Assembly (NCBI RefSeq): GCF_016864235.1 | Contig: NZ_CP045732.1 | Location: forward strand, 1,116,001 to 1,180,000 | Source of the DNA: Legionella sp. MW5194 | GTDB lineage: Bacteria; Pseudomonadota; Gammaproteobacteria; Legionellales; Legionellaceae | Length of the DNA stretch: 64,000 nucleotides | Direction of reading: 5' to 3' | Part shown: in pieces, positions 46,047 through 55,966 of the stretch | Layout: each line of letters opens with the position of its first letter | How positions within the stretch are numbered: the first letter of the stretch is position 1 | The notes under the pieces: model-generated | Databases searched by the model: none | What the model saw: the letters and a program-made list of their open reading frames with translations, nothing else | What the model was told of the DNA's origin: nothing | Made by a program: the position numbers and the translations under genes

Positions 46047-47351
46047 ATGATTGATCCGCAGCTGAAGCAAAAAATTATTAACACAATCAGCAAATACGAG
46101 CAGCGTTGCAATACGCTGCAGGATGAAATTAATCATCTGCGTCAAATCATCAGCCTGTTATTAACCCTGCCGCTCGGGATTTCTGGCGATCTGGTGACAA
46201 CGCTTAAAGAAGACGTCGCTGCCCACAAAGACTCGGAAACCATTCTCACTCAGGTTGAGCGTTTAATTGCCACTTTGACACCGGCTCAATCCGATGATCT
46301 GCCGTCCCATCAGGCAATCAGTGAGACGGTCAACCAAAGCCTCAAACAGTTGTTAAGCCATTTAGCCATTCCTGAGGAACTTCATGACAAGGTGGAGCAC
46401 GTCAAAACCCTGTTAAGGAGTGAAATTACCCGCGAGCTATTGCCCAGCGTGATAGATAATTTTACCAAACTGGTGATTGACGCCTTCAGCATTGAGCAGA
46501 GTCAGTTAAAAAATTATTTACAGGATTTAACCAGTCAACTGCATGATTTTGACAGTTATTTAAAATTCGCCAATGAAAACAGTCAGCAGGCCAAGCACCA
46601 TACACAGCAACTGGAAAGCGGCATCGCCACCAACATCAATCAGATTCAAAGCCATGTCGACAAGGCTAAAACCATTGAAGAATTATCCGGGAAAATCAGT
46701 GAGAATTTAGCCACGATTGAACAGCGGATTAAAGAATTTAAAGACAGCGAACAGCAGCGTGTGAAAGCTTACGAAGCCGAGGTGCAGAAATTACAGCAGA
46801 AACTGTCTGAATCCGAGAGGGCTGCTGAGGAAATCAAGCATAAATTAACCTCGCAACAGGTGATCATTAATCAGGATAGCTTAACCGGACTGCCCAACAG
46901 GGCATCTTACGATGAACACATTCACGAAGCCTATAACCGCTGGCAGCGTGGCTACGGCGAATTGTCGTTGGCCATTGCCGACATCGATCATTTTAAAAAA
47001 ATCAATGACAATTACGGGCATCTGGCGGGAGACAAAGTGTTGAAAAAGGTCGCCGCTCTGTTTAAAAATTCAATCCGTTCGGTGGATTTTATCGCCCGTT
47101 ACGGTGGTGAAGAATTTATCTTTATTTTTGAACGGACCAGTGAGAAAGAAGCAAAACGTATCCTTGAATCCCTGCGTTTCGCCGTGGAGACCTGCGAGTT
47201 TTGTTATCGGGACACGCGTGTCGATGTCACGGTTTCCTTCGGTTTGACCACATTTAAAGCGGATGAGGACATTGAAACCCTGTTCATGCGTGCAGATGCC
47301 GCCATGTATCAGGCCAAACGAGCCGGCCGCAACCGCGTAGAAGTACTCTAG
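46047..47351 (+). CDS. Diguanylate cyclase (GGDEF)
   Basis: A 434-residue soluble protein. The first 265 residues are helical, and residues about 195-270 form a coiled coil (EQRVKAYEAEVQKLQQKLSE). The C-terminal GGDEF domain is intact: DSLTGLPNRASYDEHI, DIDHFKKINDNYGHLAGDKV and the active-site loop RYGGEEFIFIFE. No membrane segments. It therefore should make c-di-GMP, with input through the N-terminal region, and could supply the PilZ protein in this window. Start ATG at 46047, with AAGGAAGG upstream. Confidence 0.92.
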   Translation: MIDPQLKQKIINTISKYEQRCNTLQDEINHLRQIISLLLTLPLGISGDLVTTLKEDVAAHKDSETILTQVERLIATLTPAQSDDLPSHQAISETVNQSLKQLLSHLAIPEELHDKVEHVKTLLRSEITRELLPSVIDNFTKLVIDAFSIEQSQLKNYLQDLTSQLHDFDSYLKFANENSQQAKHHTQQLESGIATNINQIQSHVDKAKTIEELSGKISENLATIEQRIKEFKDSEQQRVKAYEAEVQKLQQKLSESERAAEEIKHKLTSQQVIINQDSLTGLPNRASYDEHIHEAYNRWQRGYGELSLAIADIDHFKKINDNYGHLAGDKVLKKVAALFKNSIRSVDFIARYGGEEFIFIFERTSEKEAKRILESLRFAVETCEFCYRDTRVDVTVSFGLTTFKADEDIETLFMRADAAMYQAKRAGRNRVEVL

Positions 47352-47411
47352 GACTTGATCTCAACCGGGTGATTTGGGATCATCCTTCCATCCTGATTTT
47401 TTGGTGCGGGC

Positions 47412-48395
47412 ATGAGTAAATTTAAAGAAATACCTGTCGTGGTCGAAAGCGGCCATAAATACAAGACGGCAGAAGGCATTGTTGCAATTAAGGATGGCAT
47501 CAAGTCTGTGAATAGCCACGCCGAGCGTTTGCCCAAACCCAAGTGGCTGCGCATCGTCAATCACACCACGCCCGCCTACCAGCAGGTGAAAGAACAGGTC
47601 GTGAAACACCGCCTGGCGACAGTCTGTGAGGAAGCCAAATGCCCTAATATCGCGGAATGCTGGTCCCATGGGACCGCGACCATTATGCTGATGGGTGCGG
47701 TGTGCACGCGCGCCTGCCGCTTTTGTTCGGTGGACACCGGCAACCCTCATGGCTGGCTGGATAAAGACGAGCCTGCCAATACAGCCAACACGGTAGCGCT
47801 CATGAACCTCGATTACGTGGTGTTAACCTCCGTCAATCGTGATGATTTGCCCGATGGGGGCGCTCACCATTACGCCGATACCATTCGCGCCATTAAAGCC
47901 CGCTGCCCGACAACCAAAGTAGAAGCCTTAACACCTGATTTTCAGGGGGTTGAAGCCGATGTCGCGGTTTTACTGGACAGCGGGGTGGATGTGTTTGCCC
48001 AGAATGTCGAAACGGTCGAACGCTTGACCCATCCGGTAAGGGATAACCGCGCCGGCTACTGGCAGACCCTGAATGTCCTGGCTTTTGCCAAGCGCTACCG
48101 CCCCGATGTGTTGACCAAGACCAGTTTAATGCTTGGCCTTGGCGAAACCGACGAAGAAATCATTGCGACCATGGATGATTTACGCCGGCGACAGGTTGAT
48201 ATTCTGACGTTGGGACAATACCTGCAGCCGACAAAAAACCATTTACCGGTGGCGCGTTATGTCACGCCTGAACAGTTCATTGAATTTCGTGAAATAGGGC
48301 TGTCCAAAGGCTTTTTTGAAGTGGCTTCAGGCCCTATGGTACGATCAAGTTATCGTGCCGATCGGGTATTTAAACGGGATAATCTGGGGCTTTAG
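47412..48395 (+). CDS. lipA: Lipoyl synthase
   Basis: Radical-SAM enzyme inserting sulfur atoms into octanoyl groups on E2 and H proteins. At 327 residues it has the auxiliary cluster [13 protein letters not shown] (about residues 75-87), the radical-SAM CxxxCxxC in [10 protein letters not shown] (about 99-108) and the C-terminal auxiliary cluster Ser in SSYRAD. No lipB is adjacent. Divergent context with the cyclase upstream on the same strand. Confidence 0.96.
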   Translation: MSKFKEIPVVVESGHKYKTAEGIVAIKDGIKSVNSHAERLPKPKWLRIVNHTTPAYQQVKEQVVKHRLATVCEEAKCPNIAECWSHGTATIMLMGAVCTRACRFCSVDTGNPHGWLDKDEPANTANTVALMNLDYVVLTSVNRDDLPDGGAHHYADTIRAIKARCPTTKVEALTPDFQGVEADVAVLLDSGVDVFAQNVETVERLTHPVRDNRAGYWQTLNVLAFAKRYRPDVLTKTSLMLGLGETDEEIIATMDDLRRRQVDILTLGQYLQPTKNHLPVARYVTPEQFIEFREIGLSKGFFEVASGPMVRSSYRADRVFKRDNLGL

Positions 48396-48418
48396 GAATT
48401 CATTTTAAGGATAAAAAC

Positions 48419-49183
48419 ATGTTCACACGTGCCATCGTTCGACAACCGGCCAAAAGCCTGGTGCATGGACTCACCTCGGCTAACCTGGGTCACCCGGATT
48501 ATGAATTGGCGCTTGCACAACATCAACATTACGTGGAAATGCTGCGTGCCTGTGACCTTGAGGTGACGGTTTTGCCTCCGGCGGACGAATTTCCGGATTC
48601 CTGTTTCATTGAAGATCCTGCTCTTCTCACTGGCCATGGTGCCATTTTAACCCGCCCGGGTGCGTTGTCGCGTATAGGCGAGGTGGTCTTGAATCGCGAG
48701 GCGATTGCCGCGTTTTACGGAGAAAACATCAAGGAAATCACCGCGCCAGGGACCCTGGACGCGGGGGATGTGCTGCGCGTGGACAACCATTTTTATATCG
48801 GTTTGTCTAAACGAACCAATCAGGAAGGGGCGAAGCAGCTTATCCGCATCCTGACGCACTACGAATACACCGCTTCCGTGGTCCCGTTGAAGGACGCGCT
48901 TCACTTGAAAACGGGCGTCAGTTACCTGGATAAGGGCAATTTACTGGTGAGCGGCGAGTTCATTAATCATCCGGAATTCAGACTGTTGCAGCAGCATGTC
49001 ATTGATGAAGAGGAAAGCTATGCGGCCAATTGCCTTTTAATTAATGACATAGTGCTCATGCCCGCCGGCTTTCCAAAAACCAGACACCTTATCAGCAGCC
49101 TTGGTTATGACATCATTGAAATCGATGTCAGCGAATTCCGCAAACTGGATGGCGGATTAAGCTGTTTGTCGCTGCGGTTTTGA
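48419..49183 (+). CDS. Dimethylargininase (DDAH-type amidinotransferase fold)
   Basis: A 254-residue enzyme of the N(G),N(G)-dimethylarginine dimethylaminohydrolase family, which hydrolyses asymmetric methylarginines to citrulline. Substrate-binding and catalytic signatures are present: FPDSCFIEDPALLTGHGAIL, TLDAGDVLRVDNHFYIGLSKRT, LHLKTGVSYL (catalytic His) and the C-terminal catalytic Cys in DGGLSCLSLRF. The preceding gene is lipA, 23 bases upstream. Could use host methylarginines or dimethylarginine from protein turnover; which is unknown. Confidence 0.88.
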   Translation: MFTRAIVRQPAKSLVHGLTSANLGHPDYELALAQHQHYVEMLRACDLEVTVLPPADEFPDSCFIEDPALLTGHGAILTRPGALSRIGEVVLNREAIAAFYGENIKEITAPGTLDAGDVLRVDNHFYIGLSKRTNQEGAKQLIRILTHYEYTASVVPLKDALHLKTGVSYLDKGNLLVSGEFINHPEFRLLQQHVIDEEESYAANCLLINDIVLMPAGFPKTRHLISSLGYDIIEIDVSEFRKLDGGLSCLSLRF

Positions 49184-49341
49184 ATGGCCTACGACTTTAA
49201 ACGATGAGTGGATATGGTAGGAACATTTACGAATTATAATCAAGAAATGATTAAAATTTGATCTTCGCTGTACGTGTTTACTCCACTTGCTAAATTCTAG
49301 ATTATACTATTCTGGTATAGCTTAACCGGTATTGAACTGGC

Positions 49342-49370
49342 ATGAGGCAGCACCAGGATAGTCGCCTCAT
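49342..49370. terminator. Hairpin upstream of the cas operon
   Basis: Inverted repeat ATGAGGC / GCCTCAT with a 15-base loop, followed by CATTTTAACT. It may end transcription from the dimethylargininase gene or shield the cas promoter region. The tail is weak. Confidence 0.4.
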
Positions 49371-49383
49371 CATTTTAACTATC

Positions 49384-49404
49384 GACCTTTTAACCTAGAG
49401 GTCG
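49384..49404. promoter_or_regulatory. Inverted repeat 24 bases before cas1
   Basis: CGACCT / AGGTCG separated by nine bases, immediately before TATAAA and the cas1 start. It could be an operator of the cas operon or a 5'-leader hairpin. A possible upstream -10 (TATACT at about 49304) would make it part of the transcript. Predicted by eye only. Confidence 0.35.
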
Positions 49405-49427
49405 GGCTGTATAAAATTTGGATAGTA

Positions 49428-50393
49428 ATGGAAATACTAACGGATTTAAAGGCCATTCTTCATTCTAAACGCGCCAATATTTATTATTTGGAAAAATGCC
49501 GCATTATGCAAAAAGATGGGCGCGTTTTGTATCTAACAGAAGCAAAGCAGGAAAATCAATACTGGAATATTCCCATTGCGAATACTACCTGTTTATTATT
49601 GGGGACAGGAACATCGATTACACAGGCCGCAATGCGGATGCTTGCTCAAGCAGGTGTCTTGGTTGGATTTTGTGGGGGTGGCGGTACTCCCTTATTGATG
49701 GCAAATGAGGTCGAGTGGCTTACTCCCCAAAGTGAGTACCGGCCTACGGAATATATGCAGGGATGGATGAAATTCTGGTTTGATGACAGAAAGCGTCTGT
49801 ATGGTGCAAAACAATTCCAAATGGCTCGTGTCGCTTTTCTGAAAAAGGCCTGGATAAAAAGCCGTGAACTTCAGGCTGAAGGCTTTAATCCTGATGATTT
49901 GCAGCAGGAACTGTCAATTTGTGAAACAAAAATCAATAGCGCAGAAGATGTCAATCAATTACTTCAAAGCGAGGCAGAGTTAACAAAAAAACTTTACCAA
50001 TATGCTGCAAACCGAACTCAATACGGTAAATTTGGCCGTGAGCGCGAAGGTACGGATAAAGCAAACCTATTTTTAAATCATGGAAATTACCTTGCTTATG
50101 GCCTTGCAGCAACCACACTTTGGGTGCTTGGAATCCCTCACGGTTTTGCGGTTTTGCATGGGAAAACACGACGGGGAGCATTGGTCTTTGACGTGGCAGA
50201 CTTGATTAAGGATGCTCTTATTCTCCCTTGGGCTTTTATCTGTGCAAAGGAAAACAGCAGTGAGCAGGACTTTCGTCAGACGTGTATACAGGTTTTCATC
50301 GATCATAATGCATTAGACTATCTGTTTGATCACGTTAAAGCGCTGGCGTTGAACACCTGTTGGGAAACTGGAACTGACGGAGAATTATCATGA
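49428..50393 (+). CDS. cas1: CRISPR integrase Cas1 (type I-F)
   Basis: Integrase subunit that inserts new spacers, 321 residues, the usual type I-F size. The N-terminal beta-sheet domain (ANIYYLEKCRIMQKDGRVLYL) and catalytic helical domain are present, with conserved motifs HGNYLAYGLAATTLWVLG, GIPHGFAVLHG and GALVFDVADLIKDALI providing the metal-binding His and Asp. First gene of the operon; its stop overlaps the cas2-3 start by ATGA. A complete adaptation gene means the locus can still acquire spacers. Confidence 0.95.
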   Translation: MEILTDLKAILHSKRANIYYLEKCRIMQKDGRVLYLTEAKQENQYWNIPIANTTCLLLGTGTSITQAAMRMLAQAGVLVGFCGGGGTPLLMANEVEWLTPQSEYRPTEYMQGWMKFWFDDRKRLYGAKQFQMARVAFLKKAWIKSRELQAEGFNPDDLQQELSICETKINSAEDVNQLLQSEAELTKKLYQYAANRTQYGKFGREREGTDKANLFLNHGNYLAYGLAATTLWVLGIPHGFAVLHGKTRRGALVFDVADLIKDALILPWAFICAKENSSEQDFRQTCIQVFIDHNALDYLFDHVKALALNTCWETGTDGELS

Positions 50394-53300
50394 TGGTGAT
50401 TTTCGTTTCCCAATGCGAGAAGAAAGCTTTAGCTAGAACTCGTCGTGTCCTGGATGCTTTTGCCGATCGTATTGGTGATAACACGTGGCAAACAATGATT
50501 ACCCAGGAGGGATTGCTTGCAGTTAAAAAGCTATTGAGAAAAACTGCCAGTAAAAATACGGCAGTGAGTTGTCATTGGGTAAGGGCAAGGTCTAGGACGG
50601 AACTGATATGGATTGTAGGAAATAAAAACAAATTTGATCGTGAGGGCAGAGTACCTGTCAACCGAACCTCTAATAATCAGGTTTACCGGGATGATTTACT
50701 GGATTGGCACTTACTACCTGTTATTCGGGCACTTACCTGTCTGGCGGCATTATTTCATGATTGGGGTAAGGCAAACGCTCGCTTTCAACAAAAGTTAAAT
50801 AAAAATTATAAAGGCTTGCAAGCAGACAGGTTACGCCATGAATGGGTATCCTGCTTATTGCTTAAGGCATTCATTTTAAATACAGAGCATCCAACCTCAG
50901 ACACTGCTTGGTTGACCAAACTAAAAGAAGGCTTGATAGATGAGCAACTGATTAAGGAAAAGCTTGGAAGTTTGAAAAAGCCCTTGGCTGATTTGCCAAA
51001 TATTGCCAAATTAATTGCTTGGTTAATTGTGACCCATCATAAATTACCTGTTAATCTAAACAATCTTTTTAATGGAAGTAAATGTCATAGTCTGGATGGG
51101 TTACTTAGTCTCATTGATCAACAGTGGGGCTATGAAAATAATACCATGGATGAGTTAAGGGTTTGTTTAGAATTTCCTCACGGATTATTAACTCAGTCCA
51201 ATAAATGGTTGTCACAACTCAGACGTTGGTCAGCCAAGCTGCTGGATTTTCAGGAAATTATTTCACAAAGTATAAACGATGGTAGTTATCGGCTACTGAT
51301 GCATCATGCCCGCCTGTGTTTAATGTTAGGCGATCATTATTTTTCATCGTTGACGATTGATCAAACCCGTCACTGGCAGCACACAACGGAATTGATTGCC
51401 AATACTCAAAAGGACAAATCGCCCAAGCAGGCTCTGGATCAACATTTAGTCGGTGTCTACGAAAGTGCCAGAGATGTGATAGGAAAACTACCCATTATAG
51501 AAAATGGCCTGGAATCCAGTCTGAATACAGCTGAATTAAAAAAGAAAAGTACCGGGGCCTACGCTTGGCAGGATAATGCAGCCAGAAAAGTTCGTGATTG
51601 GCGTAAAGAGCAGAACGACATCAAAAAGGGTTTTTTTGCAGTGAATATCGCTAGCACTGGCTCCGGTAAAACTTTTGCAAATGCCAAAGTGATGATGTCC
51701 CTTTCCGAGGATGGTGATAGTCTTCGGTACATCCTTGCTCTTGGTTTGCGCACACTCACATTACAAACAGGCGATGAATACCGAGATCGTATATTCAAAA
51801 AAAGTGATGGCTCGGATCTGGCCGTGTTAATTGGTTCTAAAGCCATTGCCGATCTGCACTACCAGGGCAAACAGGAACAGATACAGGAACATGAGCAAGG
51901 TTCAGAATCCATCGAGCCTCTGCTGGCTAGTTCGGATGAAATTTTTTACAAGGGCGAGATGCCTGACGACGGTTTAACAACAATCTTGAGAAGAGATAAA
52001 GACCGACAGATGCTATACGCGCCTGTTCTGGTATGTACTATTGATCACATCATAGCGGCAACAGAGACAACGCGAGGAGGGCGGTATATTTTGCCTGCAT
52101 TACGATTACTATCCTCCGATTTGGTAATTGATGAGGTGGATGATTTTACTGGCAGTGATTTAATCGCTATTGGTCGCTTGATCCATCTGGCAGGTATGCT
52201 GGGGCGCAAGGTGATGATTTCTTCAGCGACCATACCACCCGCAATGGCTGAAGGTTATTTTAATGCGTACAGCGAAGGATGGATACTTTACTGTAAAACC
52301 CGCAATGCAAGCCCTGTTATTGGTTGCGCATGGATTGATGAATTTTCCACACAGGTTGAAGAAATTGAAACCCGGGCGCATGCCGTAAAAGAGTTTCGTA
52401 AAATTCATGATCAATATATCGATAGACGAGTTGACAATTTAAGCAAATTATTGCCGAAACGAAGAGCAATGGTAATGAGTTGCGAACAGGCGATGCAAGT
52501 TAATGATGAGCCTATTATGAGAAATAAACGTGAAGTTTGGTTTAATCGAATCATTCAATCCGCCCTTGACCTGCATGAACACAACCACACAATTGATAAA
52601 AAAACAGGCTTACGTGTTTCTTTTGGGGTCCTGCGTATGGCTAATATTCAACCCTGCATTAACTTGTCTCTTTATCTATTAGATTACATTTGGCCTTTAA
52701 ACACGGAAGCAAGAATCATGGCTTATCACAGCAGGCAAGTATTATTGCTACGTCATGAACAGGAAAAGCACCTTGATCACGTTTTAAAACGTAAAGAGCA
52801 AAAGGATGAACAACCACGCGCTTTTTACGATCTGACAATTCGAAATCACCTCGATACCATTTCTGCCAGTCACTCCGCAGTAACGAATGTCTTATTTATT
52901 CTTGTCGCTACACCAGTAGAAGAAGTTGGGCGGGATCATGATTTTGACTGGGCGGTTATAGAACCTTCGTCCTACCGTTCGATTATTCAATTGGCGGGAC
53001 GCGTCAAACGCCATCGGGATGGCGAGGTCAAGCAGGCCAATATCAGCATTCTTCAGTATAACTGGAGAACAATTAAATATGGGGATGAGGAAAGAAAGCC
53101 GCGTTTTTACTTACCGGGTTATGAGCCTGTTCCTCAACAACGCCAAGGCAACAAATTATGTAATGAAAAAGACGATTGCTTAAAAAGTCATGATCTTTTC
53201 AAAATAGTCGATACCCACTTAATAAATAATCGGCTTGATTCTGTTCCAAGAATTCAAGAAAGGCCAAAGGACAGTAAAACGCCTATGGCATTATTCGAAC

Positions 53301-53779
53301 ATGCCGTAATTGACAGCCAATTAACTTATTATGCAGGAGAGGGGCCGGAAACGTTGCAGGGGTACATAACCCGCTATTGGGGCCTTACTGCTTTACCGCA
53401 ATTCCTTAACTCTTTTCGTAAAGCGATGAACAATATCAAGTTATATCGGGCAACCAATGCACAAGGTGAAACCTGGTTTACTGAGCGTGATTCAAAGGGC
53501 GATTTCACTTACACCACTTCCGGCGAACTGGTGCGCCGGGATGATGCCTACCGGATCACAACGATGTCTTTGTCGTCTGCGCAAACAGTACGACTCTGGT
53601 TGCCCCGTGATTATGTTCAATTGTTGAGGGAACAGATTGAGAGGCAAGAAATGACTCTCCATAAAGCGGTAAGTCTCTATGGGGAACTGAGTTTGGATTT
53701 TTATGAATATAACGTTAATAGTGACTATGTGTATAACGATCAATTAGGTTTATATAAAAAGGAGAGCAATCATGCTTGA
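50390..53779 (+). CDS. cas3: Cas2-Cas3 fusion nuclease-helicase (type I-F)
   Basis: A 1129-residue fusion diagnostic of type I-F. Residues about 1-85 are Cas2-like. The HD nuclease motif is LFHDWGKANARF (His-Asp at 123-124), the helicase Walker A IASTGSGKTFANAK (about 420) and Walker B LVIDEVDDF (about 580); motif VI-like IIQLAGRVKRHRDG follows. It degrades DNA recruited by the Csy complex, and its Cas2 part works with Cas1 in spacer capture. All key residues visible are present. It overlaps cas1 (4 bases) and csy1 (8 bases). Confidence 0.95.
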   Translation: MMVIFVSQCEKKALARTRRVLDAFADRIGDNTWQTMITQEGLLAVKKLLRKTASKNTAVSCHWVRARSRTELIWIVGNKNKFDREGRVPVNRTSNNQVYRDDLLDWHLLPVIRALTCLAALFHDWGKANARFQQKLNKNYKGLQADRLRHEWVSCLLLKAFILNTEHPTSDTAWLTKLKEGLIDEQLIKEKLGSLKKPLADLPNIAKLIAWLIVTHHKLPVNLNNLFNGSKCHSLDGLLSLIDQQWGYENNTMDELRVCLEFPHGLLTQSNKWLSQLRRWSAKLLDFQEIISQSINDGSYRLLMHHARLCLMLGDHYFSSLTIDQTRHWQHTTELIANTQKDKSPKQALDQHLVGVYESARDVIGKLPIIENGLESSLNTAELKKKSTGAYAWQDNAARKVRDWRKEQNDIKKGFFAVNIASTGSGKTFANAKVMMSLSEDGDSLRYILALGLRTLTLQTGDEYRDRIFKKSDGSDLAVLIGSKAIADLHYQGKQEQIQEHEQGSESIEPLLASSDEIFYKGEMPDDGLTTILRRDKDRQMLYAPVLVCTIDHIIAATETTRGGRYILPALRLLSSDLVIDEVDDFTGSDLIAIGRLIHLAGMLGRKVMISSATIPPAMAEGYFNAYSEGWILYCKTRNASPVIGCAWIDEFSTQVEEIETRAHAVKEFRKIHDQYIDRRVDNLSKLLPKRRAMVMSCEQAMQVNDEPIMRNKREVWFNRIIQSALDLHEHNHTIDKKTGLRVSFGVLRMANIQPCINLSLYLLDYIWPLNTEARIMAYHSRQVLLLRHEQEKHLDHVLKRKEQKDEQPRAFYDLTIRNHLDTISASHSAVTNVLFILVATPVEEVGRDHDFDWAVIEPSSYRSIIQLAGRVKRHRDGEVKQANISILQYNWRTIKYGDEERKPRFYLPGYEPVPQQRQGNKLCNEKDDCLKSHDLFKIVDTHLINNRLDSVPRIQERPKDSKTPMALFEHAVIDSQLTYYAGEGPETLQGYITRYWGLTALPQFLNSFRKAMNNIKLYRATNAQGETWFTERDSKGDFTYTTSGELVRRDDAYRITTMSLSSAQTVRLWLPRDYVQLLREQIERQEMTLHKAVSLYGELSLDFYEYNVNSDYVYNDQLGLYKKESNHA

Positions 53780-55031
53780 TCCGGCAATTGCCGCTTTTTT
53801 TTCCGAACGAAAAGAGGGATGGCTTAAAAAGAAAATAAAAGCTGGACTAGAAGCATCGGAAGAAGCAGCAATAAGACAGGAGTGTGAAGAGCTCTTTGGG
53901 CTTGAAAATTGGTTGCCAAGAGCAGCAAAGCGTATACAACAAATATCAATTTCAACTCATCCCTGTACATTTTCTCATCCCAGCTCGAGAAAAAATAAGA
54001 ATGGTTACGTCACTGCTATTATTGCTAAGGCACCCTCGGGGGCAGATGGTTATCTTCGAACAGGAAATACTCCTGCTGAATTAGATGCGCTTGGAAATGC
54101 AGCAGTGCTTGATGTTTTCAAGTTTCTTTCAATAATGACTGACAATGGCATGACAGTTATTGAGCACATTCGGCAAAATACCGAATGGGCAAAGGCCTTG
54201 CTTAATATAAAAGCAGAAAGCCATGAGAATCTGAGAAATGATTTCATTTCAATATTGTCATCCAATGAGACGGTGATTACTAGTTCTAAAATTAAACAGG
54301 TTTATTTTCCAATTGGGGATGATTATCATCTTTTATCTATTTTGCATAACTCTGGTTTGATGTTTAAATTGCGTGATCGGATTGATGCATTGAGATTTTC
54401 AGATACTGTTAAAAAAGGGCGGGAACTAAAACGAAGTAATAGTTATCATGAGTCTGGATTTAAAGAAATCTATAATATAGTAACCATTGGTTATGGTGGC
54501 ACAAAGCCACAGAATATTAGTGTATTAAACAATCAGCACGGTGGTAAATCACATCTTTTATTATCAATTCCCCCCTTGCTTGAGCAGCATGAAATAAAGT
54601 TCCCTACGAAGGACTTTTTCAGACAGACATTACGTTTCTCTGATTGCAAGGAAATTTTACAACGGCTCGACAATGTATTCAAAATTGAAAGGGATGGGGT
54701 AATTCCTTTAGAAAAAATCCGAAAGGGGCGAGACCGCTGCCTCGGTGAGCTTCTGGATGTAATCCTACAAAAAATGATGGCATTGCGGGAAGTCTCCGCC
54801 AACCAATTTCGGGAAGAGTCCAGTCAATTGCTTGCTTGGCAAAAAATATGGCTTTGCGAGCAATATACAAAAGAAAGAACAGATGATTGGCTTGATACGC
54901 TCTGCGATAAAATTGTGACCTGGATAGAAAACGCCTACAAGAATGCTATTAAGCATTCCATTTTATTAGGAGAGGCAGAGAGACAGTACATCAAGACTTA
55001 CATTGATGAAAACAGGGAGGTATTGAGATGA
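53772..55031 (+). CDS. csy1: Csy1 / Cas8f, large subunit of the type I-F complex
   Basis: Large subunit of the Csy surveillance complex, recognising the PAM and the crRNA 5' handle together with Csy2. A 419-residue protein starting MLDPAIAAFFSERKEGWLKKK, typical of the Csy1 family, including the SSRKNKNGYVTAIIAKAPSG and YGGTKPQNISVLNNQHGGKS segments. It starts within the end of cas2-3 and overlaps csy2 by 4 bases. Confidence 0.93.
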   Translation: MLDPAIAAFFSERKEGWLKKKIKAGLEASEEAAIRQECEELFGLENWLPRAAKRIQQISISTHPCTFSHPSSRKNKNGYVTAIIAKAPSGADGYLRTGNTPAELDALGNAAVLDVFKFLSIMTDNGMTVIEHIRQNTEWAKALLNIKAESHENLRNDFISILSSNETVITSSKIKQVYFPIGDDYHLLSILHNSGLMFKLRDRIDALRFSDTVKKGRELKRSNSYHESGFKEIYNIVTIGYGGTKPQNISVLNNQHGGKSHLLLSIPPLLEQHEIKFPTKDFFRQTLRFSDCKEILQRLDNVFKIERDGVIPLEKIRKGRDRCLGELLDVILQKMMALREVSANQFREESSQLLAWQKIWLCEQYTKERTDDWLDTLCDKIVTWIENAYKNAIKHSILLGEAERQYIKTYIDENREVLR

Positions 55032-55951
55032 ACACTAACCTGATTTTATTACCTCATATACAGATTCAAAATGCCAATGCCTTATCCAGCCCGTTCACCA
55101 TTGGTTTCCCCGCCATGACTGCCTGGCTTGGTGCCGTGCACGCGCTACAACGAAAATTGAATAAAAACATGTTCCCGGTGACATTCTCAGCAGTTGGCGT
55201 TGTTGTGCATCGCTTTAAACTACAGATTTACAAAGGGCCGAATGATTTTGTGTATTCCATCATAGGAACAGGAAATCCATTGGAACCAAAACCTGAAAAA
55301 GACAAACCAAAAGGCAATGCCGTGCGGCCCTCCTTTATCGAAGAGGCTCGATGCCATTTAGAAGCTAGTCTTTTAATTGAGTATGAAGGGATAGAAGCCC
55401 AGGATGAACAGCCCATGCTTGAACTAGTGCATCAGTTGGTGCTTGGACAATTTAAACTGGCTGGGGGAGATATTCTGGAATGCAGGGCACCTGAAATTGT
55501 TAGAGACTTTAACAAAGCGAGAGCCAGTTTAATGCCAGGTTATGCCTTAATTGAGCGACGGGATTTAATGCAGGTGGCTATGGAGCAAGGTCAGGATCCC
55601 ATGGATGCATTACTTGATTACCTGGCAATCCATCATAGCTGCACTAAAGACATTATAAATGGGAAGGAACATGTCAATTGGCAATGCAAACGTAAGTCAA
55701 GGGGGTGGATTGTACCAATTGCCACAGGATTTCATGGAATCAGTGAATTGGCAAATGCACTCAATCAACGTGATGCAGGGGCTCCTCACCGTTTTGCTGA
55801 AAGCGTTGTTACTTTGGGCGAATTTAAAATGCCCTATCGTCTGGAGTCGCCGAATGATCTGCTTTGGCGCTACCACGTAGAACCTGAAAAAAATCTTTAT
55901 CTTTGTATTCAACAAAAAGCAGAATCAGAACTCGACAATGACGACTATTAA
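55028..55951 (+). CDS. csy2: Csy2 / Cas5f subunit
   Basis: A 307-residue RAMP-fold subunit that pairs with Csy1 at the 5' end of the crRNA. Family features include the opening LILLPHIQIQNANALSSPFT, IGFPAMTAWLGAVHALQRKL and PGYALIERRDLMQ. It overlaps csy1 by ATGA, and csy3 begins 15 bases after it. Confidence 0.93.
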   Translation: MNTNLILLPHIQIQNANALSSPFTIGFPAMTAWLGAVHALQRKLNKNMFPVTFSAVGVVVHRFKLQIYKGPNDFVYSIIGTGNPLEPKPEKDKPKGNAVRPSFIEEARCHLEASLLIEYEGIEAQDEQPMLELVHQLVLGQFKLAGGDILECRAPEIVRDFNKARASLMPGYALIERRDLMQVAMEQGQDPMDALLDYLAIHHSCTKDIINGKEHVNWQCKRKSRGWIVPIATGFHGISELANALNQRDAGAPHRFAESVVTLGEFKMPYRLESPNDLLWRYHVEPEKNLYLCIQQKAESELDNDDY

Positions 55952-55966
55952 TCAAGGAGGATGGCT

